Assembly: GCF_018449575.1 (NCBI RefSeq)
Contig: NZ_JAAVUT010000002.1
Location: forward strand, 463,073 to 527,072
Direction of reading: 5' to 3'
Source of the DNA: Sodalis sp. dw_96
GTDB taxonomy: Bacteria > Pseudomonadota > Gammaproteobacteria > Enterobacterales > Enterobacteriaceae
DNA length: 64,000 nucleotides
Part shown: piece by piece, positions 57,294-64,000 of the stretch
Position numbering within the stretch: position 1 is the first letter of the stretch
How the letters are laid out: the number at the start of each line of letters is the position of its first letter
Translations under genes and position numbers: made by a program
Notes under the pieces: generated by a model
Databases searched by the model: none
What the model saw: the letters and a program-made list of their open reading frames with translations, nothing else
What the model was told of the DNA's origin: nothing

Positions 57294-57541
57294 AAAACCT
57301 CCCATTCGTGAGGTTCGAGTATAACGTAGGCAGTACATCTTCAGATATTTTGCCATTTCTGGATTGAATATAAACGAAAGAACATCGGCACTAATATTGG
57401 TATAAATAACAGTTGAATAGCTGTTACTTTGAAGGTGAGAAAGCCTGTTTTTTAAATGGTGGTTTCTCGGCACAAAGCGCTTGCAAGTCTTACGATGTAC
57501 GAGTAAGATAAAGTCATACAGGGTAAGAGTAAGTGAGGCAA

Positions 57542-57889
57542 ATGGATCTTCTTCATTTCATTGAAACCCCAATTTTCCAAAGGAAAATTGATGGATTACT
57601 GAGCGCCGATGAATACCAAAAATTTCAGGCATTCCTCGGTTTAGATGCAAAAGTAGGCGATACGATTGCCGGTACCGGCGGATGCAGAAAAGTCCGTTGG
57701 GCGTTGCCCGGAATAGGCAAAAGCGGAGGCATTCGGGTAATCTACTATTACCTGACAAGAGACGGCGAAATATACCTGCTGATCGCTTATCCGAAAAATG
57801 AAAAGGATAGCCTGACGAACAGCGAAAAAAACCAGCTCAAAAAAGTCATAGAGGCTATCGAGGGGACAAATGAAAGAAGAACTGTTTAA
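57542..57889 (+). CDS. RelE/HigB-type toxin
   Basis: 115 residues: FIETPIFQRKIDGLLSADEYQKFQAFLGLDAKVGDTIAGTGGCRKVRWAL and GGIRVIYYYLTRDGEIYLLIAYPKNEKDSLT, the compact RelE fold with GIRVIYYY. It would cleave mRNA at the ribosome. The start at 57542 is preferred over an in-frame GTG three codons earlier. The 3' end overlaps the antitoxin gene by 20 bases; toxin-first order is typical of HigBA. Confidence 0.9.
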   Translation: MDLLHFIETPIFQRKIDGLLSADEYQKFQAFLGLDAKVGDTIAGTGGCRKVRWALPGIGKSGGIRVIYYYLTRDGEIYLLIAYPKNEKDSLTNSEKNQLKKVIEAIEGTNERRTV

Positions 57890-58160
57890 CGAATTACTTG
57901 CCAGTGCTCAGGAAGCGGTTGCCATCAAAAACGGAGAGATCAAAGCTGCCAGGATAACTACCATGACTTTACCGGATGTTAAAGCTATCCGGACCAAAGC
58001 GCATCTGAAACAGGATGAGTTCGCACAGGTAGTCGGCGTTTCCCCTTCTCTTGTCCAGGCCTGGGAACAGCACAAGCGTACGCCTACCGGAAGCAGCCTG
58101 AAACTTCTGAGGGTAATTGAAAAACATCCTGATATGTTGAATGTGTTCAGCGCTGCCTAA
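57870..58160 (+). CDS. NadS/HigA-type HTH antitoxin
   Basis: 96 residues. A short N-terminal arm (ELFNELLASAQEAVAIKNGEIKAARI) precedes the HTH KAIRTKAHLKQDEFAQVVGVSPSLVQAWEQHKRTPTGSSLKLLRVIEKHP. It binds the toxin and its own promoter. The overlap with the toxin gene guarantees coupling. Confidence 0.92.
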   Translation: MKEELFNELLASAQEAVAIKNGEIKAARITTMTLPDVKAIRTKAHLKQDEFAQVVGVSPSLVQAWEQHKRTPTGSSLKLLRVIEKHPDMLNVFSAA

Positions 58161-58249
58161 TTTACTGAAAATCGGTATTATTTACTGACTTTTCCGCAAG
58201 AATACATTCTATAACGCTTTTTGGATGTATGCTTAAGCGTACATGAAAA

Positions 58250-58378
58250 ATGCACATCAAAAAAGACATCAATCCAAATGTTCATAAATCATACCGATTT
58301 AATTACGGTGGTAAAACCATAACCATCCGCAAAAGGATTTATGCCGGCAACCCAGCCCGATTGATTAGAGCATTTTAA
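58250..58378 (+). CDS. Short basic reading frame, possible gene fragment
   Basis: 42 codons: MHIKKDINPNVHKSYRFNYG followed by GKTITIRKRIYAGNPARLIRAF. The protein is basic with beta-like content and reads better than random, but the ribosome site is poor (only AAAA before the ATG). It could be the start of a lost gene. It lies between the antitoxin and the AraC relic. Confidence 0.35.
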   Translation: MHIKKDINPNVHKSYRFNYGGKTITIRKRIYAGNPARLIRAF

Positions 58379-58405
58379 TAAGGCGCCCAGGTCAGCAGCC
58401 AGGCT

Positions 58406-59300
58406 TTATACCGGCGGCAATAGGGAAAATGCCGCTTTCATTTCCCGAGCCTCTTCTCCCGGACTGCGGCCAAAGAAACGCCGAAACTCGCGATTAAATT
58501 GCGAAGGGCTTTCATACCCCACCCTGAACGCCGCCGAAGCCGCCGTCAAATTATCGCGAATCATCAATAAACGCGCCTGATTCAGGCGTACGGACTTGAT
58601 GTACTGCAAGGGCGAAGTACCGGTCACGACTTTAAAGTGTTTATGGAAAGCGGGCACGCTCAGGCCGGCGTCATTTGCCAGGGCGCCTAATAGGCAAAGG
58701 CTGCGGGAAATCCAGATGAATGTGCTGTAACACCCTGGCGATGTTGGCAAAATGCCCCTGATTTGCCAGCGCCGCCCTTATCGCGCCGCCGCGCTCCCCC
58801 ACCAACGCACGGTAATACAGCTCACGCACCAGCTGCGGGCCGATTATCTTTGCCTCTTGCGGCGAGGACAACGCTCGCAGCAGGCGTAATGCCGTATCCG
58901 CCAGCGAGGCATCAAGGGGCGTTGATATGATACCTTCGGGTGCGGCGTGCAGCGGCGAATCCGGGCTGTCCAACAACATCACCAGTTCCGATAACACCGT
59001 CCTGTCCAGGGATACCGCCACCGCCAGCAATGGTTCCTGCGGGCTGGCTTCCGTTTCCGTGTAAAACGGCAGCGGCACCGAAAGCACCAGATAATGCTGC
59101 TTGTCATAAAAATAGACCTTGTCCGCCAGGTAGCCGCGCTTATGGCCCTGGCAGACAATCACAATGCTCGGTTCATACACCACCGGCGTGCGGCCCAAGG
59201 GACGGTTGGAACGCATGAAACGCACATCATCCAGCAATGAGCGGGTATAGCCCTCGTTCGGGGCAAGACCGCAAATCAGTGACACCATCTCATCGAACAC
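58406..59300 (-). pseudogene. Frameshifted AraC-family regulator
   Basis: The 5' frame from 59300 gives the AraC-N type ligand domain (MVSLICGLAPNEGYTRSLLDDVRFMRS, VYEPSIVIVCQGHKRGYLADK) and runs to VLQHIHLDFPQPL, then drifts. The 3' frame continues LANDAGLSVPAFHKHFKVVTGTSPLQYIKSVRLNQARLLM, RVGYESPSQFNREFRRFFGRSPGEE, the two HTH motifs. A one-base indel near 58690 separates them. Both halves are otherwise intact, so the mutation is recent or is a sequencing error. Divergent from the SDR at 59495. Confidence 0.88.
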
Positions 59301-59494
59301 CCAACATCTCCTCTATTTACTGCCCGCTACAATCAAGCAATAATGTTGCCGTTTATCTCCCGAGAAACGAATCCTCTGAATAGAAACAGGCAATCATAGG
59401 ATAAGAATACGCCTATTTTAACTGCCCCGCGCTGTTTAGCATGGTGGCGTTAACGAGATTTTCACTTTTCAGTCTGCTTCAGAGGAGATAAGAC

Positions 59495-60337
59495 ATGAGC
59501 AATAAAACCTGGCTGATTACCGGCGCGGCTCGCGGCATTGGTTTGTCGCTGGCGCGTCAGGTACTGGCGCGGGGTGATGCGGTTGCCGCCACCTCGCGCA
59601 CCCTGGAGAGTTTACGCGAGGCGCTGGGGGCGGATAGCGACCGCTTCCTCGCCCTTGAGGTGGATCTGGTATCCGAACCCGGCGTGCAGGCCGCTATCGA
59701 AAAAATCATCGAGGTATTCGGCGGTATAGACGTGGTGGTAAATAATGCGGGTTACGGTCAGCAAGGTGCGATTGAAGCCCTGACGGATGCGGAACTCCGC
59801 CGAAATTTTGACGTAAACGTGTTCGCGCCGCTGCATGTGCTTCGCCACGCATTGCCGCACTTACGCCAGCAGCGCAGCGGACACATCTTCAACGTGGCGT
59901 CGATTGTAGGTTTTCAGGGCGGCTATGCGGGCTGGGGCAGTTATGTCGCCACCAAGTTCGCGCTGGCCGGGCTGACCGAAACCCTGGCGGCGGAAGTCGC
60001 TGAGCTGGGTATCAAAGCCACTGTCGTGTATCCCGGCCCGGTGCGCACCGGATTCCTGTCGCGGGAAAGCCTGGTGGTGGCCCAGCACGCCATTGCCGAC
60101 TACGCCGCCGCCCAAGCATCGCTGGATCTGCACCTGAACGGACTGGACGGCCAGCAGGCGGGCGACCCGGAAAAACTGGCATTGCTTATAATCCAAGCGG
60201 CCGGTGCGGCACAACCGCCCGTACATCTGTTCGCAGGCCAGATAGCCAATGAACTGGCCGAAGAGAAGCTGAAGGCCGTCAGCGGGGATCTCGCGGCCTG
60301 GAGGGACGCTTCGCAAGCCACGGATTTCAGCGAATGA
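59495..60337 (+). CDS. Short-chain dehydrogenase/reductase
   Basis: 280 residues: TWLITGAARGIGLSLARQVLARGD, VVNNAGYGQQGAIE, IFNVASIVGFQG with the catalytic Ser and GSYVATKFALAGLTE with Tyr-x-x-x-Lys replaced by the usual YVATK form. NADP(H)-linked. Its AraC-type regulator on the other strand is frameshifted, so expression may now be constitutive or lost. GAGGAG precedes the ATG. Confidence 0.92.
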   Translation: MSNKTWLITGAARGIGLSLARQVLARGDAVAATSRTLESLREALGADSDRFLALEVDLVSEPGVQAAIEKIIEVFGGIDVVVNNAGYGQQGAIEALTDAELRRNFDVNVFAPLHVLRHALPHLRQQRSGHIFNVASIVGFQGGYAGWGSYVATKFALAGLTETLAAEVAELGIKATVVYPGPVRTGFLSRESLVVAQHAIADYAAAQASLDLHLNGLDGQQAGDPEKLALLIIQAAGAAQPPVHLFAGQIANELAEEKLKAVSGDLAAWRDASQATDFSE

Positions 60338-60841
60338 TGGCCGGTGCCATTATCGGCTGCGCCTGATCAGGTGCTAGGCCGACGCCGTGAGGCGCCGGCT
60401 CATTCCTGGCGTCATAGAAGAGAGATATATATTGGTGCAACGTGCGCTGATACAACAGTAACGACTGTCTCTAAATTATCATAAATGGCGTAATTGGTTC
60501 TCGTCATTATTTATTTGACTATCAAATTGTGCGCGACATTGCTATTAGGTCATCACCTAATGAAAGAATGCAAATTTGTTTCCAGAGAGGGTATATTTTG
60601 GCCGACAAAGCCTACATTATTTAAAATATGAAATTATTGTTCCGTTGTGTTATTTATTTTCTTTTTATTGATGGATTTTACCTCATTTCACTGATAAAGT
60701 ATCCAGTATAAACTCGGTCGCTTTAATTCTTTTCCGGTTTATAAGTGAAGTCAGTATTCTATTAAACAGTATTAGCGCGGCAATAAGACGTTGAAGCGCC
60801 CTACCGCCGCTCACCATCAGCAACTATACAAGGTAGTCACC
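60338..60841. other. AT-rich gap before the restriction island
   Basis: 504 bases. The left end contains an imperfect GCCGaCGCC/GGCGcCGGC hairpin at about 60390 without a T-tract; the rest is AT-rich and has no convincing frame. It marks the transition from normal composition to the AT-rich restriction-modification genes. A SymR-type antisense RNA to the symE-like gene might start at its right end; I could not identify a promoter for it. Confidence 0.45.
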
Positions 60842-61066
60842 ATGGCTAAAAAGCATATTAAGTCAAAACCCCGTTCACCCCAAGCAAAAGTTGAAACCCG
60901 TTATTATACTGTTGGCTACGTTCCAAATGGCGGCATGCCCAATGCCCGGCCCGCCCTGAATTTGAAAGGTCGCTGGCTACATCAGTGCGGTTTTACTACC
61001 GGAAAGCAGGTGACCGTTACGGTAAAAAACGGGCAACTGATAATTGATACGGAATTGCTGGTGTGA
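60842..61066 (+). CDS. symE: SymE-like toxin
   Basis: 74 residues: VETRYYTVGYVPNGGMPNARPALNLKGRWLHQCGFTTGKQVTVTVKNGQLIIDTE. The region RPALNLKGRWLHQCGF-TG--V-V-V--G-LII is the core of SymE, an SOS-induced toxin of the AbrB-like fold whose message is controlled by an antisense RNA in E. coli. The C-terminal tail of E. coli SymE is absent. AAGG lies 8 bases before this ATG; an in-frame start 17 codons earlier is possible. Near a restriction locus, as symE is beside hsd genes in E. coli. Confidence 0.82.
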   Translation: MAKKHIKSKPRSPQAKVETRYYTVGYVPNGGMPNARPALNLKGRWLHQCGFTTGKQVTVTVKNGQLIIDTELLV

Positions 61067-61218
61067 AGAAATAAGCGATGAGGTAATAAGTGGCGTTGGT
61101 TATTGGTTGGCACTCGCGGGAATTTAGCGCTGAGGCGCGATCGATAATCAACTCCAACATATGCGGATTAGCGATCTGTATAATACTTTTCATAGTTTTA
61201 TTAAAATAATTATATTAA

Positions 61219-61671
61219 TTAACTTGAATTATAAATTTCAGAATATGTATCATTTGATAAAATAAAATTATAGCATTTTACTATTACTTCATTTATTTTA
61301 AATTCTCCTTTTCCTTTAATAGAACACTCCCAAACAATAAGAATTTTCCATTTCATTAACATAAAATCCATTATATTATTACTATCTCTTATTTTATTTT
61401 TAGCTATCTTATGCGCCCAGAACTTCTTATTTGTCTGAGAATTTTTACCTCTGGAACAATTATGACCATGCCAAAAACATCCATTAACAAAAATAGCTGT
61501 TTTATACTTAAAAAAGACTATATCCGGACATCCCGGCAACTCCTTCCTATGCAATCTGTATCTTAGGCCAAGGCGATATAAACCTCGTCGGATAATGAGT
61601 TCAGGAGAAGTGTTTTTCGAATGAACAGAGTGCATGATAGAATGACGTTTTTCTTTATCGAAAATATCCAT
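61219..61671 (-). CDS. vsr: Very short patch repair endonuclease (Vsr)
   Basis: 150 residues: DIFDKEKRHSIMHSVHSKNTSPELIIRRGLYRLGLRYRLHRKELPGCPDIVFFKYKTAIFVNGCFWHGHNC. The Asp in the GCPDIVF motif and the WHGH histidines are the Vsr catalytic and zinc residues. It nicks beside T:G mismatches produced by deamination of methylcytosine. The start ATG at 61671 has GAGGAG directly upstream. It lies downstream of a C5 methyltransferase in the same direction, the expected partner. Confidence 0.93.
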   Translation of the reverse strand: MDIFDKEKRHSIMHSVHSKNTSPELIIRRGLYRLGLRYRLHRKELPGCPDIVFFKYKTAIFVNGCFWHGHNCSRGKNSQTNKKFWAHKIAKNKIRDSNNIMDFMLMKWKILIVWECSIKGKGEFKINEVIVKCYNFILSNDTYSEIYNSS

Positions 61672-61770
61672 TAGCTCCTCCTGCATATTCATTACTATGA
61701 TCAACTATTGTAGTATATGTTGTAAATTTTAATACGGATCTTAGTTATTATTTTTCGGCATAATAATGAA

Positions 61771-62766
61771 TTATCCTTGCTCATTATAACTGATAAGATG
61801 AATCAATTCTTCTTGAGTGATATTTTTACTATGAACATCGTCATGGCAAACATTACAAAGTGTTATTAAATTTTCCATCGTATTTTCACCTTTATCGGCG
61901 TGATGAACAATATGATGTAACTCTAAAAAATGTCGGGGATCATTTTTATTTTTGTTTTCGTGATTCCAACCACACTTACGGCATGAATGATGATCCCTAT
62001 CCAAAACCTTTGCACGGATTGAATCAGGAATACGCCTGTCATGCGGGGCCGCTTGACGATCTTCTTCTAAAAAATAAGATCCGACCGGAAGCTCCGCCCT
62101 TCCTGAATATTTAGTCGAGATAGGCCAACCATCTTCAGTACGCAATTCCCTTGTCCTTCGAGCCCACTCACTGTTATTTTGAGCTAAATATCTAAGTTCT
62201 TCCCCTGAAATAGAACGACCGACATTTTCACGCATATATCTTAAAATTTTGTCTTTTACGGAAGCATTACTTTTTCGGATATTATGTGCTTGGTTCCATC
62301 GGTGTGCTGCGTCTCGATCTTGATACAAATCAAACAGAAAATATACATCAGTTTTCAGAATTTCTACAGAAACTATCCCTAAATCTTCAATTCTGACGGC
62401 TTCTTGATCCACCATTTCACGAAGCACCGTCCCGCTCAGAATTTTCCAGCCATGTTCACCACGCAGTTCACGAATACGTCTTGCATATTCACTAATGCCT
62501 GCCACCACCATTAGTTCATCCCCATGTATAACAGTTTTGGGATATTTTTTTAAATAAGCAAGAATTCGATCACGCGCTCCATCACTGCCCTCCCCTATAG
62601 GTAAGAGCGAACTGCCCAAATCCCGCAAAACATAATTAGCGGGGATTAGCCCTTTTACCTGAGTACGTAAATCTTCTTCTTCTAATTTTTTTTCAAAATC
62701 TATAATTATGTCAAGAAGATTCTTACGCAGCTCTTCCGGTTCGTTTCTCTTCGATCTCCGCGCCAT
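61771..62766 (-). CDS. HNH restriction endonuclease with duplicated N-terminal domain
   Basis: 331 residues. Two similar segments (about 80-140 and 170-230) each carry a pattern like GDELMVVAGISEYARRIRELRGEHGWKI, the second being GEELRYLAQNNSEWARRTRELRTEDGW, probably winged-helix DNA-recognition domains. The C-terminal part is an HNH nuclease: VLDRDHHSCRKCGW, FLELHHIVHHADKGENTMENLITLCNVCHDDVH, with the His-His, Asn and zinc Cys residues. Beside the methyltransferase (44-base overlap) it is almost certainly its restriction partner. Confidence 0.9.
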   Translation of the reverse strand: MARRSKRNEPEELRKNLLDIIIDFEKKLEEEDLRTQVKGLIPANYVLRDLGSSLLPIGEGSDGARDRILAYLKKYPKTVIHGDELMVVAGISEYARRIRELRGEHGWKILSGTVLREMVDQEAVRIEDLGIVSVEILKTDVYFLFDLYQDRDAAHRWNQAHNIRKSNASVKDKILRYMRENVGRSISGEELRYLAQNNSEWARRTRELRTEDGWPISTKYSGRAELPVGSYFLEEDRQAAPHDRRIPDSIRAKVLDRDHHSCRKCGWNHENKNKNDPRHFLELHHIVHHADKGENTMENLITLCNVCHDDVHSKNITQEELIHLISYNEQG

Positions 62767-63856
62767 TGTTTTTTCGAAATTCCATTAGTTGTGAAACAAA
62801 TTGCGCTATGCAAGTCGCAAAAATAGGCGGAACGGCATTCCCAATTTGACGTGCTATTTGAGTTTTTGTTCCAAGAAAAATAAAATCATCAGGAAAACTC
62901 ATTAGTCGTGCAGCCTCCCGATGAGTTATAGGACGATGCTGATCCGGGTGTAGATAACGACCTTTTTCTGGTTTGAAAAACTCAGTTCTTATCGTAACCG
63001 AAGGACGTTCCCACCATAGACGTCCAAAAAGGTCTGTTCCACCCGATGTTTTTTTAATCCAACAAGCTGGTGTTATGTCTAACCTGTTGCGCTGCAAATC
63101 GAACCGATTACCCCCCATCGGAACAGCTCTATATCGTTCTAAACTGGTGGCTGTAGGGCTACGGCCAAAATGAAGATCAAGGGGAGGTTTGACATCATCT
63201 CTTATATCTGTTCCAACAGGCTTAGGCAGGTCCCCTATAGCACTTTCAACGCTTTTCCAAATAGGCAAATCACTACAAACCTCCGGGGCCCTGTGAGTAG
63301 GAGCAGGAGGAAAAGTAGGTAAATTTTTCATATCAAAATGAGATGCTTTTATCCCAATTGCGATGACTCGTTTACGTGTTTGCGGAACCCCATAATCCGC
63401 AGTATTCAAAATACTCGGATTAAGAAGCGTAAAGCCAAGCTGAGCTGCTCTTGTTGCGATATCGGAAAACTCATCGCTACTTAACAAACCTGGAACATTT
63501 TCCATGATAAACATAGAAGCCCCTGATTTGTCGATGATATCCATGTATGGTTCCCATAAAGCTCTTCTGTGATCACCAGCGCGGTTTTTATTTAGCAGGC
63601 TGAAACCTTGACATGGTGGCCCCCCAATGACGATATCTGCTGGAGGAATTTCGTTGTCTGCTATCCACTCGTCGATGTTTGCTGTAACGCCATGACCGCC
63701 AAAATTTGCATTATAAGTATTTATTGCTGCTGCATCATTATCAATGGCGAGGATACTCTCGAAATGCTGACCTTGGTTACCTTTCATGAAACCGGCAGAC
63801 AATCCTCCAGCGCCGCAAAAAAGGTCTATCACTCTATATTTATTGAATTTTTTCAT
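62723..63856 (-). CDS. DNA (cytosine-5) methyltransferase
   Basis: 377 residues with ordered C5-MTase motifs: I VIDLFCGAGGLSAGF, IV GGPPCQGFS with the catalytic Cys (about 82), VI MENVPGLLSSDEF, VIII QTRKRVIAIGI, and IX/X AARLMSFPDDF and ARQIGNAVPP. A target-recognition region lies between (about 230-310). It methylates cytosine at the 5-position. The start at 63856 follows GTGAAG; a GTG two codons earlier is possible. It leads an operon with the HNH nuclease and Vsr, a complete type II restriction-modification unit with mismatch repair. Confidence 0.95.
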   Translation of the reverse strand: MKKFNKYRVIDLFCGAGGLSAGFMKGNQGQHFESILAIDNDAAAINTYNANFGGHGVTANIDEWIADNEIPPADIVIGGPPCQGFSLLNKNRAGDHRRALWEPYMDIIDKSGASMFIMENVPGLLSSDEFSDIATRAAQLGFTLLNPSILNTADYGVPQTRKRVIAIGIKASHFDMKNLPTFPPAPTHRAPEVCSDLPIWKSVESAIGDLPKPVGTDIRDDVKPPLDLHFGRSPTATSLERYRAVPMGGNRFDLQRNRLDITPACWIKKTSGGTDLFGRLWWERPSVTIRTEFFKPEKGRYLHPDQHRPITHREAARLMSFPDDFIFLGTKTQIARQIGNAVPPIFATCIAQFVSQLMEFRKNNGAEIEEKRTGRAA

Positions 63857-64000
63857 TAACACTTCACCGTTTTAAGGTCTTGGTATCATTCATTTTATAA
63901 GATAGCAGAATAGGCCGATACTGTATGTATGTCAGTTTACCCAATTATGGAAGGAAGCTCAAAAACGCGGTATAACACGCCGAAAAATTGTACAATACAT

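Noticed and set aside
63926..64000. Possible start of another gene at the right edge
   Set aside because: Only about 75 bases are visible. More than one plus-strand frame is open and none shows a motif, so no call is justified.

Overview
The window reads as a chromosome segment of a gammaproteobacterium of the order Enterobacterales. The genes that point there are an ascG/ascF/ascB set very close to the Escherichia coli aryl-beta-glucoside locus, a YmiA-type small membrane protein, an enterobacterial polyphosphate kinase, a periplasmic AroQ chorismate mutase and several LacI and LysR regulators. The number of nonsense-, frameshift- and deletion-damaged genes and the RiPP genes recall the Sodalis/Pectobacteriaceae group and Xenorhabdus/Yersinia relatives, but genus level is inference. 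Most of the window is GC-rich. AT-richer patches (about 6.5-11.4 kb, 28.3-34.6 kb, 45.3-45.9 kb, 52.4-53.5 kb and 60.4-64 kb) look acquired.

Layout. 1-2.5 kb: end of a peptide ABC importer followed by an isoaspartyl peptidase. 2.7-6.4 kb: a LacI regulator facing an AGE-family sugar isomerase and an MFS transporter. 7-11.4 kb: a large SF1 helicase paired with a Cys-rich protein, with no assigned function. 11.5-16.3 kb: a chemoreceptor, an enoyl-CoA hydratase relic, ppk and a tiny lipoprotein. 16.4-20.8 kb: ascB-ascF and divergent ascG with a perfect palindromic operator. 20.8-28.3 kb: LysR-YciI-NIPSNAP, stress and membrane proteins, several small genes, a peptide deformylase and a SulP transporter. 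29-34.5 kb: a RiPP operon of the Xye/triceptide type (45-residue precursor, radical SAM/SPASM maturase, retropepsin-like protein, HlyD adaptor, C39 peptidase-ABC exporter). 34.7-38.5 kb: chorismate mutase, metallophosphoesterase, TetR and an SDR. 38.6-45.2 kb: a five-gene operon (NagB-like deaminase plus a PotABCD-type ABC importer) with a divergent LacI regulator. 45.3-53.7 kb: a mixed accessory stretch with LysR, HAD, NmrA-like, a broken istB, a PIN/ImmA pair, an alpha/beta hydrolase and small genes. 53.9-56.7 kb: a GlcD/GlcF-type oxidase pair. 57-60.3 kb: an IS3 relic, a HigB/NadS-type toxin-antitoxin pair, a frameshifted AraC regulator and an SDR. 60.8-63.9 kb: SymE-like toxin, Vsr, HNH endonuclease and C5 cytosine methyltransferase, i.e. 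a restriction-modification island.

Two themes stand out. The first is the RiPP operon, which has every part needed to make, cross-link, cleave and export a 15-residue Trp/Lys-rich peptide. The second is a recurring pattern of short tandem duplications placed at gene boundaries (32, 35, 49, 45, 39 and 10 bp units). At least twice (upstream of ascG, and between the two ABC permeases) the duplicated gene start has produced a chain of tiny reading frames joined by ATGA stop/start overlaps that leads into the real gene. The helicase/Cys-rich pair is the best candidate for an undescribed defence-like module.
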